A DNA stretch of 64,000 bases, taken from Abditibacteriaceae bacterium. Its GTDB lineage: Bacteria; Armatimonadota; Abditibacteriia; Abditibacteriales; Abditibacteriaceae. Below, piece after piece: positions 30,225 to 39,391 of this stretch. How positions within the stretch are numbered: the first letter of the stretch is position 1; each line of letters begins with the position of its first letter. The translations under genes were made by a program, and so were the position numbers. The notes beneath the pieces were generated by a model. It was not told the origin of the DNA, did no database searches, and worked only from the letters and a program-made list of their open reading frames with translations. The stretch covers positions 1-64,000 of the forward strand of contig JAFAZH010000016.1 in NCBI GenBank assembly GCA_019239895.1. The letters are read 5' to 3'.

Positions 30225-32909
30225 ATGATGCAAACGCATAAGCATCCCAGATTGCTGGGCCTTGCTGCCCTTGGGATTGTGACAACTGCCCCCATTCTCT
30301 TGCCACAACTGGCGCACGCGCAGCCACCTGATGCGGCAACTTTAATCTCCGAACTCAAAGGCGAAACTGCTGCCCAAACGCGTACAGCGGATCAGGAACA
30401 AACCGCCTACACGCAGGCGCTCGACGCCTTGCTGCCAGCCATAAGCAGTGACGACCTCAATGTGCGTGGCCCCGCCGAAGACAACTGGGAAAAGATTGCC
30501 CTCCGCGCGGCGCGTCCCGGTGCCGAAGCTGACCGCCTGGCAGCCTCCAAAGCGATGCTCTCGCGCCTGGGAACCAACACCTCTCAGGAAGGTCGGCTCT
30601 GGATACTTAAACAATTGGAGAATATTGGGCGCGGGGAAGCTGTTCCCACTCTTGTAGGCTTACTCAACGACCCTAACCCGCTCGTTAAAGAGCGTGCCCG
30701 TCGTGCCCTCTCTAATAATCCTTCAACCGAAGCCAGCCAAGCCCTGCGCACGGCCTTAACAGGTGCCGATACACCAGAATGGCGGATCGCCATTATCAAT
30801 GCTTTAGGCTACCGCCGTGACACCGTCAGCATTCCAGCCATCGCTAAATTCGCGCAGGATACTGATGCCAGGGTTGCGGCCACCGCTGTTGCCGAACTCA
30901 GCGCCATTGGTGGCCCCGACGCCGTGCGCGACTTGCAAGCAGCCAAAGGCACCGCGACCGGGCCGCTCCGCAAGAATGTGATTGACGCCCTCCTGTTGAG
31001 CGCAGATCGTATGGTGCATACGGGCAATGCCGCGCCAGCCGCCGCGATTTATCAATCGCTCTATGTGCCAACGGAAGCGCGGGGAGTGCAGATTGCAGCC
31101 CTGCGCGGTTTGGTCGTGGCACGCGGCCAGAATTCGATTCCCGTCTTGACCACGGTGTTAAGTGGCAACGATGACCAAATGCGCATGATTGCCAGCCGCC
31201 TGATTAGCGAAGTGCCGGGCACAGCCGCCACCCAAGCCTTTGCTGCCCTGGTGCCAAAACTCCCCGCCGCTGGACAGGCCGCTTTGATAGATGAGTTGGG
31301 TAATCGCGGCGATGTCGCCGCCCGCGCCGCGATTGTGAATGCAACCCGCAGCACGGATAACAATGTACGCCTCGCGGCGTTACGCGCTCTGGGGCGTTTG
31401 GGGAATGCCACCGATATCGCCCTTTTAGCAAACGCGGCTTCGGGCACTCAGGGTGCAGATAGCGATGCGGCACGCGCCAGTTTAGCCAGTCTGCACGGCG
31501 CGGACATCAATAATACTCTGCTCACGGGCCTGAACAATGCGCCTGCCAAGACACGGGTCGAGTTAATTCGGGCCTTGTCCGCTCGCCACGATACCGATCA
31601 ACCCGCCATTACGTCCCTCGTCCGACTTTTGCAGGATGCCGACCCTGCCGTGCGGACGGCTTCCGTTAACGCACTGGGTGTCTTAGGCAACGCGCAGGTA
31701 TTGCCCTCCCTGGTGAGTCTTGAAACCAAAGCCACCACGACTGACGACCAACGCGATGCTTTAACCAATGCGCTCAGTGCCATCATCAACAATATGCCGG
31801 ATAAGTCGGCAGGGGCCACGCCGGTTTTAGCCGCTTTGAATGGAGCGAACCCCGACGCCCGGCGCACGCTCTTGACTCTGCTGAAATATACCGGAGGCAC
31901 CGCCGCTCTTGATGCGGTGCGCGCCGCCACCAAAGACACCAATGCCGATGTCCAGGATACCGCCGTGCGCACCCTGGCCGACTGGCCCGATCCCGTAGCC
32001 ACCACCGACTTGCTCCAGATTGCCCGCACTGACCCCAAAGAAACTCATCAGGTGTTAGCTATGCGTGGCTATGTGCGCCTCGCTGGGTTAGGCGACCGTC
32101 CCGCAAGGGAGCGCGTCCGGCTCTTCCAGGAGGCTCTGGATGTGGCCCGTCGCCCGGAGGAAAAGCGTTTAGCCCTGGCTGGCCTGGCCGATGTAAATGA
32201 CCCGGCTGCATTTCAGGCAGTTGCCGCCTATCTCAATAATAAAGACCTTGCCGAAGAAGCCGCCACCGCTGCCGTTAAGATTGGCAACAACATCGGCGGC
32301 ACCGCAGGCCCCAGCCTGAAGCCTGTCATGCGCCAGATTATCGCCGTCTCGAAAAACCAGGACACCATTAAAGGTGCCAACGACGTGCTGAACCTGGCCG
32401 ATGTCGTTTTGCGCGGCTGGCAAATCTTAGGGCCATTGCCCGCGGAAAATCAGGCCGCCGCCTTTGACAAGAACTACGGCCCCGAAACAGCCGTAGATTT
32501 AACCAAGACTTATCCCGGTGCTGGCGGCAAGACGGTGGGCTGGAAACCGGCAGTAATTCAGCCTAATGGTTTAGTCGCTCTTGAAAAGCAACTTGACCCC
32601 CACGAAAATGTAGTCGGTTATGCTACTGTCTATGTTAAAAGTCCCGACGCCCGCAAGGCCATTGTCTCAGTCGGCTCCGATGATGGCATTAAAGTCTGGA
32701 TTAACGGCAAGCAAGTCATTGCTAACAATGCTAATCGCCCCGCCGCGCCGGGCACCGATCAGGCCAATGTAGACTTAAACGCCGGGTGGAATCAGGTGCT
32801 ACTCAAGATCACCCAAGGTGGCGGCGAGTGGGGTTATTACTTCGATCTCTTGGACGCGCAGAAGAAGCCAATGACCGACATCACCTACGCCGCCAGCCCA
32901 CAGGGTTAA
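30225..32909 (+). CDS. Secreted HEAT-repeat protein with C-terminal carbohydrate-binding-like domain
   Basis: An 894-residue protein. A signal peptide (about 8-32) precedes long arrays of HEAT/armadillo-like helical repeats (about 95-690) with recurring patterns such as VPTLVGLLNDPNPLVKERA and DNNVRLAALRALGRLG. The C-terminal part (about 720-890) contains VSVGSDDGIKVWINGKQV and NAGWNQVLLKIT, as in the galactose-binding-like domains of planctomycetal and verrucomicrobial exoproteins. The HEAT repeats probably form a binding scaffold and the last domain may hold a glycan. No catalytic motif was found. Two consecutive ATGs (30225 and 30228) could start translation. Confidence 0.75.
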   Translation: MMQTHKHPRLLGLAALGIVTTAPILLPQLAHAQPPDAATLISELKGETAAQTRTADQEQTAYTQALDALLPAISSDDLNVRGPAEDNWEKIALRAARPGAEADRLAASKAMLSRLGTNTSQEGRLWILKQLENIGRGEAVPTLVGLLNDPNPLVKERARRALSNNPSTEASQALRTALTGADTPEWRIAIINALGYRRDTVSIPAIAKFAQDTDARVAATAVAELSAIGGPDAVRDLQAAKGTATGPLRKNVIDALLLSADRMVHTGNAAPAAAIYQSLYVPTEARGVQIAALRGLVVARGQNSIPVLTTVLSGNDDQMRMIASRLISEVPGTAATQAFAALVPKLPAAGQAALIDELGNRGDVAARAAIVNATRSTDNNVRLAALRALGRLGNATDIALLANAASGTQGADSDAARASLASLHGADINNTLLTGLNNAPAKTRVELIRALSARHDTDQPAITSLVRLLQDADPAVRTASVNALGVLGNAQVLPSLVSLETKATTTDDQRDALTNALSAIINNMPDKSAGATPVLAALNGANPDARRTLLTLLKYTGGTAALDAVRAATKDTNADVQDTAVRTLADWPDPVATTDLLQIARTDPKETHQVLAMRGYVRLAGLGDRPARERVRLFQEALDVARRPEEKRLALAGLADVNDPAAFQAVAAYLNNKDLAEEAATAAVKIGNNIGGTAGPSLKPVMRQIIAVSKNQDTIKGANDVLNLADVVLRGWQILGPLPAENQAAAFDKNYGPETAVDLTKTYPGAGGKTVGWKPAVIQPNGLVALEKQLDPHENVVGYATVYVKSPDARKAIVSVGSDDGIKVWINGKQVIANNANRPAAPGTDQANVDLNAGWNQVLLKITQGGGEWGYYFDLLDAQKKPMTDITYAASPQG

Positions 32910-32947
32910 ATAGCAGTAACAGAAATTCAAAGTTGATGTAAAACGAC

Positions 32948-32970
32948 GCCACGGACGAATAGTCCGTGGC
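32948..32970 (+). terminator. Hairpin between the HEAT-repeat and rhamnosidase genes
   Basis: GCCACGGAC (32948-32956) pairs with GTCCGTGGC (32962-32970) around a 5-nt loop. There is no strong U-tract, so it may partly terminate or protect the upstream message. Confidence 0.5.
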
Positions 32971-32992
32971 GCGTTCTCATTATGAGTGCATT

Positions 32993-35770
32993 ATGAAATT
33001 CCACAGCATAATAAGCCGCTTCATCCCTGCTGTCCTTGTAACGCTTCCCTTAATAGCAGGCGTGTCTGCACTGACTCAGCCGAGAAGCCGGGGCCGATTA
33101 TCAATTAGTCCATCCACAAATACGCCTCTATCCATAACTAATTTGCGCTGTGAATATGCCATCAACCCCTTAGGCATTGATGAGTTGCATCCCCGCCTAA
33201 GTTGGATGCTGGCATCGCCACAGCGGGGTGAGCAGCAGACAGCTTATCAGGTGATGGTTGCCACAACTCTGGAAAGATTAAATTCTCGTCATCCCGATTT
33301 ATGGGATAGCGGCAAGGTGGCATCCGGCGAGTCAGTGCATGTCGTTTATGGGGGAAAGCCACTGCAATCGCGCCAGCCCTGCTACTGGAAAGTGCGGGTA
33401 TGGAACAGAGCGGGCCTTGTCTCACAGTGGAGCCTTCCCGCATCCTGGGAAATGGGACTCCTCAAGCCCCAGGATTGGCAGGCCCAATGGATTGGGGCGG
33501 GAGCAACCGAAGATAATGACAGCCTCACCACTGAACCCAGCCCGTATTTTCGCAAGACATTTACTCTCAACCAGCAAGTTAAATCCGCGCGAGCTTATAT
33601 CTGTGGCTTAGGCTTTTATGAACTTTATCTCAATGGCCATAAAGTAGGCGGCCACGTTTTAGACCCGAATCAAACCAACTATGATACCCGGAACCTGCGC
33701 CACTTGCTGTATCCCGTGGCTGATGAAACCGCTAAACGTGTCGCTTATGTTACCTATGATGTCACCGCTTATCTCAAGCCAGGCCAAAACGTCATTGGAG
33801 TTGTTTTAGGCAATGGTTGGTACAACCAACGTGACCGCCGCGTGGAGGGCTGGATGTGGTATGGCACACCACGCTTTATCTTACGTTTAGAGACAACTTT
33901 GCAAGATGGCAGCCGCACTAACGTGAGCAGCGACGAAAGTTGGAAGGTCGCCACTGGCCCGATTGTTCATAACGGCATCTTTACGGGTGAAATCTACGAT
34001 GCTCGCTTAGAGCAAGCTGGTTGGAACACCTCGGATTACAATGATGCCACCTGGACTCTTGCCCATCGCGTGCGTCCGCCAGTAGGCACATTGCGGGCGC
34101 AGATGGCACCACCCGATAAAGTCATGCAGACGCTTAAACCCATTGGGTTGACGAACCCGAAACCAGACATTTATCGTTTTGACTTAGGACAAAATCTGGC
34201 GGGTTGGGCCAGACTGCGCATTCAGGGGCCACGCGCTACCAAAATCACGTTGCGCTTTATTGAAGAGGGCGGACAAGATTACGGGCAAGCTGACACCTAT
34301 ATTCTAAAGGGCGAAGGGGTAGAAACCTACGAGCCGCGCTTCACCTGGCACGGCTTTCGTTATGTCGAAGTCAGCGGCGCACCGGGGCCGTTAACCCTCG
34401 ATAATCTTGTGGGGCGAGTTGTCCATTCGGCGGTAGAACCAGCCGGTAAATTCGAGTGCTCCAATCCCCTGCTCAACCACATCTTACAGAATTACCAATG
34501 GACACAATTAAGCAATCTACATGGTGGCGTCCCTAGCGACTGCCCCCACCGGGAACGACTGGGTTACACCGGAGACGGTCAAATCACCGCGCCTGCGGCC
34601 ATCTATAACTTTGACATGGCGCGTTTCTATACCAAGTGGATTAATGATATTGGGGATGCCCAGAATAGCAAGACTGGCTTCGTGCCCCATACCGCTCCCT
34701 TTGAGGGTGGCGGTGGCGGCCCGGCCTGGGGTTCGGCTTATGTGCTCATGCCCTGGTATGTCTATCTTTACTATGGCGACCGTAAAGTTTTGCAAGACCA
34801 TTATGCAGGCATGAAAGCCTGGGTGCAGTATCTTAGCACACGCACTAATCAAGCTGGCATCGTAGATAAAGAGGAACCCGGCGGTTGGTGTCTGGGCGAT
34901 TGGTGTACACCGGACAAGTTAGAGTTGCCGCCGACTCTGGTAAATACCAGCTATTATGCGCATGTCGCGCAGGTGATGGCAGATGCTGCGCAGGTTCTGG
35001 GTAAGAGCGACGACCAAACTTATTTCTCAGCCCTCGCTGCTCAAATTGCCGCTAATATCAATCGGCAGTTTTTAGATAAAACGCAGGGGCAATACTCCAT
35101 CGGTCGCCAGGGAGCCGACGCGTTTCCCCTTGCCTTTGGCCTGGTGCCCGTCATAGATAAAGAGAATGTATTCCGCCACCTGTTAAACAACACGCTGAAC
35201 AACGCGCATTTCGACACCGGCATCCTGGCCACTCCATTGTTATTAGACGCACTTACTCAAAACGGGCAAGCTAATACAGCTTATGCGCTCTTAAATCAAA
35301 CCACTTTCCCCAGTTATGGTGATGCCATCAACAAAGGGGCGACGACGCTGTGGGAGAATTGGAACGGAGCCGCATCGCACAATCATCCCATGTTTGGTAG
35401 CGTCTGTCGCTGGTTTTATAGCGATGTGGCAGGCATCAATCCCGACCCGCAACAACCGGGGTTCAAGCACATCTTAATTCGTCCACAGATAGTGGGAGAT
35501 TTAACTTATGCCAGAGCCGAATATCGCTCGCTTTATGGTACCATTAAGAGCGGATGGGCAAAGGCCAACGGTTTATTAAAGTTGAGTGTAGACATCCCAG
35601 CTAACTGCACGGCAACTGTCTTCCTTCCCGGCAAAGCTGCAAACGAGGTAAAAGAAAGTGGCCTGCCCATCAGTCAAGCACAAGCAGTTAAATTCTTACG
35701 CAGCGAAAATGGGCAAGTTGCTTATGCAGTGGGTTCTGGTCATTACGAATTTACTGTGCCGAACGCATAG
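32993..35770 (+). CDS. GH78 alpha-L-rhamnosidase
   Basis: About 925 residues from the ATG at 32993. A GTG at 32966 lies within the upstream hairpin and is unlikely. A signal peptide (IISRFIPAVLVTLPLIAGVSA) shows export. The order is N-terminal beta-sandwich domains (LRCEYAINPLGIDELHPRLSW is the standard opening), a rhamnosidase N domain (AQWIGAG; ARAYICGLGFYELYLNG), then the (alpha/alpha)6 catalytic domain with DCPHRERLGYTGDGQ (about 515-529), whose acidic residues include the general acid, plus GGWCLGDW, and a C-terminal beta-sandwich. It removes terminal rhamnose from plant or microbial polysaccharides. A palindromic element starts 5 bp after its stop. Confidence 0.94.
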   Translation: MKFHSIISRFIPAVLVTLPLIAGVSALTQPRSRGRLSISPSTNTPLSITNLRCEYAINPLGIDELHPRLSWMLASPQRGEQQTAYQVMVATTLERLNSRHPDLWDSGKVASGESVHVVYGGKPLQSRQPCYWKVRVWNRAGLVSQWSLPASWEMGLLKPQDWQAQWIGAGATEDNDSLTTEPSPYFRKTFTLNQQVKSARAYICGLGFYELYLNGHKVGGHVLDPNQTNYDTRNLRHLLYPVADETAKRVAYVTYDVTAYLKPGQNVIGVVLGNGWYNQRDRRVEGWMWYGTPRFILRLETTLQDGSRTNVSSDESWKVATGPIVHNGIFTGEIYDARLEQAGWNTSDYNDATWTLAHRVRPPVGTLRAQMAPPDKVMQTLKPIGLTNPKPDIYRFDLGQNLAGWARLRIQGPRATKITLRFIEEGGQDYGQADTYILKGEGVETYEPRFTWHGFRYVEVSGAPGPLTLDNLVGRVVHSAVEPAGKFECSNPLLNHILQNYQWTQLSNLHGGVPSDCPHRERLGYTGDGQITAPAAIYNFDMARFYTKWINDIGDAQNSKTGFVPHTAPFEGGGGGPAWGSAYVLMPWYVYLYYGDRKVLQDHYAGMKAWVQYLSTRTNQAGIVDKEEPGGWCLGDWCTPDKLELPPTLVNTSYYAHVAQVMADAAQVLGKSDDQTYFSALAAQIAANINRQFLDKTQGQYSIGRQGADAFPLAFGLVPVIDKENVFRHLLNNTLNNAHFDTGILATPLLLDALTQNGQANTAYALLNQTTFPSYGDAINKGATTLWENWNGAASHNHPMFGSVCRWFYSDVAGINPDPQQPGFKHILIRPQIVGDLTYARAEYRSLYGTIKSGWAKANGLLKLSVDIPANCTATVFLPGKAANEVKESGLPISQAQAVKFLRSENGQVAYAVGSGHYEFTVPNA

Positions 35771-35774
35771 CACT

Positions 35775-35922
35775 CTAGAGCCGGGGCTATAAAAGCCCCG
35801 GCAGGAGGGCCTGCGGCCAAGCGTCCTCTGGACGCCTCAAGGATAGAGTTGTAATCAGAGCACCGTCCTTTGGACGGTCGGCTTTAGCCTTCCTGCCGGG
35901 GCTATAAAAGCCCCGGCTCTAG
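35775..35922. repeat. Palindromic element A (148 bp)
   Basis: Terminal arms (35775-35806 and 35891-35922) are inverted copies, each itself a hairpin (CCGGGGC, loop, GCCCCGG). Internal hairpins in order are GGCC-TGC-GGCC, GCGTCC-TCT-GGACGC and ACCGTCC-TTT-GGACGGT, then GGCTTTAGCC. Elements at 39217 and 44321 share this layout with different stem bases. It starts 5 bp after the rhamnosidase stop and contains the stop codon of the convergent HAD gene. Confidence 0.85.
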
Positions 35923-36603
35923 GTGGCAACTTGGGTTGTCTTTGAGGCTCAATAACTGCTCTAGGGGTAACTCAGCCAGGGAAGCAACTTGCAAATCGGC
36001 TAGGTCGAAGGAAAGTTCTCGCGTGATAGCATTGGGCACCGCGACACAGAACAAACCCGCTCGTTTAGCAGCCAGCACCCCATTCGGTGAGTCTTCCAGA
36101 GCAATCGCTTCGGTAGGAGCAACACCCAGAGTTTGCACTGCTGCCAGGTATAAAGCAGGATCAGGCTTGCCACGCTCGACATCATCCGCGCTTTTGATTG
36201 TATCGAAGGCTTGCAGCAAGCCCAGAGGCTCCAGGTGGCGGCTAATCCAACTGTAGGGTGAACTGGAAGCCAGGCCCAACTTTAAGCCCCGTTGCCGGGC
36301 CTGACAGATGTAATCCTCAACCCCCAGCAAAAGCGATTGCGCGTTCATCAGTTCTGCAAAACGGGCACGCCGTTTATCTCGCATTGATAAACGTTCCAGG
36401 GCACGACCTAACTGCGTTTCCAGATACGCATAATGGTCGAACGTACCATGCGAGGTACCAATGGTTTCGCACCATTTAGCCAGTGGTAACTCGCAATTAT
36501 GTTCCTGATAGATTTCTAACCAGGACTGATATTCGGGCGTTTCCGTATCTATCATCAACCCATCAAAATCAAAAATCAGGGCTTTTGTTGCTGTCACTTG
36601 CAT
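35902..36603 (-). CDS. HAD-family phosphatase (beta-phosphoglucomutase-like)
   Basis: A 233-residue cytoplasmic HAD hydrolase with motif I FDFDGLMIDTE (Asp nucleophile and Asp+2), motif II GLASSSPYSW (Ser), a KPDPALYL Lys and motif IV ALEDSPNG (acidic pair). A helical cap at about 17-90 marks subfamily I as in beta-phosphoglucomutase and related sugar phosphatases. The substrate cannot be told. The last codons and the stop lie inside palindromic element A, so the C-terminal five residues or so come from the element. A histidine phosphatase gene lies 12 bp upstream on the same strand. Confidence 0.88.
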   Translation of the reverse strand: MQVTATKALIFDFDGLMIDTETPEYQSWLEIYQEHNCELPLAKWCETIGTSHGTFDHYAYLETQLGRALERLSMRDKRRARFAELMNAQSLLLGVEDYICQARQRGLKLGLASSSPYSWISRHLEPLGLLQAFDTIKSADDVERGKPDPALYLAAVQTLGVAPTEAIALEDSPNGVLAAKRAGLFCVAVPNAITRELSFDLADLQVASLAELPLEQLLSLKDNPSCHLEPGLL

Positions 36604-36615
36604 AAGGTACTATCT

Positions 36616-37257
36616 CTAAGTCCCCGGTAAATTGCGCAACCGCTCATCCAGGTGCGTGCGGTCGGCTAAGATGTGCAGTAATGGCCCGTGCGTGCCAAAT
36701 TCCACCATGCTCACGGAACCGACTGGGCAGCCAAGACGAAAGCGAAAGCGCCCAACATCAATACCGAGCAAGCTGCATAACATAATGCGAATCGTTGCTT
36801 TATGGGAAACCACCAGCACATTACCGTCTTTATGCTGGTTTTGAATTTCTTCAATTACCTGCAAGCTGCGATGGGCAATAGCGACTGCCGGTTCCCCACC
36901 CGTTGGCGGATACCAGGCCGGGTCAGCCGTCCAGCGCAGGTAATCATCATGGAAATCACGGCTGACCACCTCCACTGTTTTCCCTTCCCACTGGCCATAA
37001 GCAATTTCTTTCAACCCATCACGCAGTTGCATCTCTATTCCCACTGCATGACAAAGCGGCTGTGCTGTCATGACTGCCCGCTGCAACGGACTGGCATAAA
37101 CCGTCTGCCAGGAAGTCGCACGATAGGCATGAGCAAAAGCCTGCGCCATTTCCTGACCTTCGGCAGTTAATTCCGGGTTCATACCCGCGCCACAAAATTC
37201 ATTATCACGGCTGCATGGTGTTTGTCCGTGGCGCAGAAAATAAAGTTTCAAACTCAT
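36616..37257 (-). CDS. Histidine phosphatase (phosphoglycerate mutase-like)
   Basis: A 213-residue protein with the RHG signature LYFLRHGQT near the N-terminus (His nucleophile), TVYASPLQRAVMTAQP, GQWEGK and VVSHKATIRIML (second His). This is the branch-1 histidine phosphatase fold, including phosphoglycerate mutase, cobalamin/alpha-ribazole phosphatase and broad-specificity phosphatases. It is encoded between mobA (16 bp upstream) and the HAD gene on the minus strand, so all may be cotranscribed with fdhD and mobA. The substrate is unresolved. Confidence 0.9.
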   Translation of the reverse strand: MSLKLYFLRHGQTPCSRDNEFCGAGMNPELTAEGQEMAQAFAHAYRATSWQTVYASPLQRAVMTAQPLCHAVGIEMQLRDGLKEIAYGQWEGKTVEVVSRDFHDDYLRWTADPAWYPPTGGEPAVAIAHRSLQVIEEIQNQHKDGNVLVVSHKATIRIMLCSLLGIDVGRFRFRLGCPVGSVSMVEFGTHGPLLHILADRTHLDERLRNLPGT

Positions 37258-37272
37258 CTGCCATATTCTCCA

Positions 37273-37866
37273 TTAGAGATTTTCTACAGTGGTCAAACTC
37301 ATTTTAACTTCTTCCGGTGTGTTCCAGTTCTCGAACATGCGCAGTGCCGGATCAAATTGCCGCGCCTGCTCCCCCTCAATGAAGCGCACTTTCAACTGCT
37401 TATAAATGCTGCTCACTGGCCCGACCCGCTCTTGCTGCAAGGTGCTTTCGATGACAGGGAGACAGACGGGGGTATAAACGGCGTGCAATGGCTCAGCGTA
37501 GTCTCCTGAACAGGGAATGACGGCATCGAAATCTTCCAATTGCGCGCATAAATGGCGAATGTAATCCGCATTCAAGTACGGCATATCACAGGCCACACAA
37601 AATGTCGGCTGCTCCCAGTGTTTTAGCGCAACATGGATACCCGCTAAAGGGCCTTTGCCGGGGTAAATATCAGAAATAGCGTGGGCATGAGCGGCATCAG
37701 CGATAGTGGCATTGGAAGTGACAACCACCAAGTCTGGAAATATCTGGCGCAGCACCTCCGCAATGTGCGCAATGAGCGGTTGCCCCTTGATGGACAATAA
37801 TGCTTTATCGCGCCCCATGCGACGCGAAGCACCTCCAGCAATAATTGTGGCGCAGCGGACATTCAT
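37273..37866 (-). CDS. mobA: Molybdenum cofactor guanylyltransferase
   Basis: A 197-residue enzyme that attaches GMP to molybdopterin to form the MGD cofactor used by formate dehydrogenases and related enzymes. The N-terminal nucleotide-binding motif AGGASRRMGRDKALL is typical, followed by PGKGPLAGI and CVACDMPYLN (metal-binding Asp). The start overlaps by 4 bp the stop of fdhD, so the two are translated together. This pairing indicates maturation of a molybdenum/tungsten formate dehydrogenase or similar oxidoreductase; the enzyme itself is not in the window. Confidence 0.93.
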   Translation of the reverse strand: MNVRCATIIAGGASRRMGRDKALLSIKGQPLIAHIAEVLRQIFPDLVVVTSNATIADAAHAHAISDIYPGKGPLAGIHVALKHWEQPTFCVACDMPYLNADYIRHLCAQLEDFDAVIPCSGDYAEPLHAVYTPVCLPVIESTLQQERVGPVSSIYKQLKVRFIEGEQARQFDPALRMFENWNTPEEVKMSLTTVENL

Positions 37867-38729
37867 AAATTCATTTCACGCTGGATGGTATAGATGGTCA
37901 TGCCAGTATCCCGGAGAAAACCAATTAATGTTTGATTATTGGCAGCGGCTAATTCGACTCCTAAAGTCGAAGCGGCAGAAACCGAACAGACGATGGGAAT
38001 GCGCGCCATTAATGCCTTCTGTGTAATTTCAAAGCTGGCGCGGCCACTGACAAGAAGGGCTACTGGCTCTGGTGCCGCATTCCACGGTAGCCAGCCTTGC
38101 TCTAACCCATAGCCAATCGCTTTATCGGTGGCATTGTGCCGCCCAATATCTTCATAGAGCGCCAGGCACTCACCCTTAGCATCAAAGATACCTGCGGCGT
38201 GCAGCCCACCCGTCTTTTGAAAAAGTTCCTGCTTCTCTCGCATAGTGTGCGGCATTTGCAACAAGACCTGCGGGTCAATCGCCCGGCTCATCGGCAAAGG
38301 GGACACTTTGGTTTGCAGAGCCTCGATGGAAGCTTTGCCGCAGAGACCGCAGGATGAATTCGAGATAAGATTGCGCTCCCATAAATGTGCAGGTATTTCT
38401 TCGCTATCCTGCAACGTGACATTGACGATGTTCATCAATTCATCATTACGCTCCCGGCACCAGGTGGTGGTTGTGATCTCGATAATGTCTTCATCCGCTT
38501 GAATAACGCCTTCGGTAAAAAGCAGGCCCCGCGCGAGTTCAATGTCATGGCCTGGCGTGCGCATGGTGGCCATATAGCGGCGATTATCAATGCGTATTTC
38601 CAATGGTTCTTCAACCACCAGGAGGTCATCTACTTCCATCAGGTTGCCATTGCGCAGGCGCATGACCTGTCGCTGTTTGGTAGCCTCCTGCCCGGCCAGT
38701 TGGGGCCTATTTAATTTATTGAATATCAT
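37863..38729 (-). CDS. fdhD: Formate dehydrogenase accessory sulfurtransferase
   Basis: A 288-residue protein. FdhD transfers sulfur from a cysteine desulfurase to the molybdenum cofactor of formate dehydrogenase. The conserved CxxC lies in NSSCGLCGKAS, with ARGLLFTEG, GGLHAAG, EDIGRHNATDK and LLVSGRASFEI as further family marks. It is the first gene of the minus-strand fdhD-mobA-phosphatase run and overlaps mobA by 4 bp. The 85-bp divergent spacer to the DUF7009 gene must contain both promoters. Confidence 0.95.
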   Translation of the reverse strand: MIFNKLNRPQLAGQEATKQRQVMRLRNGNLMEVDDLLVVEEPLEIRIDNRRYMATMRTPGHDIELARGLLFTEGVIQADEDIIEITTTTWCRERNDELMNIVNVTLQDSEEIPAHLWERNLISNSSCGLCGKASIEALQTKVSPLPMSRAIDPQVLLQMPHTMREKQELFQKTGGLHAAGIFDAKGECLALYEDIGRHNATDKAIGYGLEQGWLPWNAAPEPVALLVSGRASFEITQKALMARIPIVCSVSAASTLGVELAAANNQTLIGFLRDTGMTIYTIQREMNL

Positions 38730-38814
38730 AATGGCTCAAACATTTATACTATCGTTATAGCATCGCAGCAGCGGTGCGGCCTCTTCAAGAGGATACAGGA
38801 TGTGATATGGCATA

Positions 38815-39213
38815 ATGAAAGTGCGATGGACACACAATAGCTTGCGCTTACGAATCTCGCCATCGGAATTGGCTCAATTGCAGCAAGGAGAAATTGTCAC
38901 GGAAACCTTAATGCTCTCGCCCGATGGTAGTTGGAGTGCAATTATTCAGCCTGACAGCGCCTTAACTAATCTGATCTTAGCAGCAGGCACCCTGCGTTTT
39001 CTCCTGGCCCCATCGGATTTGGAACGCTTGAGCGTGCCTGAGACGGAAGGAGTTTATTTTACAACAGCCAGTGAACCCCCAGTGCGCTACTTTATTGAAA
39101 AGGACTTTCCCTGCATTCATCCGCGTGCAGACGGGGCGCAAGAACCCGCCACAGAAACTTTTGCTCCACCCGCAGATTTTGCCCAGCGCAAGGAAGGGAT
39201 TGAAGAAGATTGA
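38815..39213 (+). CDS. DUF7009-like small protein
   Basis: A 132-residue cytoplasmic protein: KVRWTHNSLRLRISPSELAQL at the start, a beta-rich middle and YFIEKDFPCIHP near residue 100. The 'NSLRLR..xxE' opening and the 'IEKDFxC' ending match an uncharacterised family (DUF7009). It is divergent from fdhD, and I have an impression of such proteins near molybdenum-cofactor genes, but this is weak. Palindromic element B begins 4 bp after the stop. Confidence 0.7.
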   Translation: MKVRWTHNSLRLRISPSELAQLQQGEIVTETLMLSPDGSWSAIIQPDSALTNLILAAGTLRFLLAPSDLERLSVPETEGVYFTTASEPPVRYFIEKDFPCIHPRADGAQEPATETFAPPADFAQRKEGIEED

Positions 39214-39216
39214 AGC

Positions 39217-39367
39217 CGGGCATTGAAATACCCGGCGGGGAGGCAACTATCGTTGCCAAGCGTCCTGCCGGACGCCAAAGGCTAGGAGCTACAAGGTTAG
39301 AGGAGTAGTGAGAGCCGTCCGTGAGGACGGTTGGCTTTAGCCTCCCCGCCGGGTATTTCAATGCCCG
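39217..39367. repeat. Palindromic element B (151 bp)
   Basis: Perfect 27-bp terminal inverted repeats (39217-39243 and 39341-39367), each with the CGGGCATTGAAATACCCG hairpin. Internal hairpins are GGCAAC-TATC-GTTGCC, GCGTCC-TGCC-GGACGC and CCGTCC-GTGA-GGACGG, then TTGGCTTTAGCC. The layout matches elements A and C. It starts 4 bp after the DUF7009-like gene's stop. Confidence 0.9.
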
Positions 39368-39391
39368 ACCACCCAAACAGGAGAATCGTTT

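Noticed and set aside
35775..35922. Insertion sequence or MITE with target duplication for element A
   Set aside because: No flanking direct repeat could be recognised and no transposase is present in the window, so I describe it only as a palindromic element.
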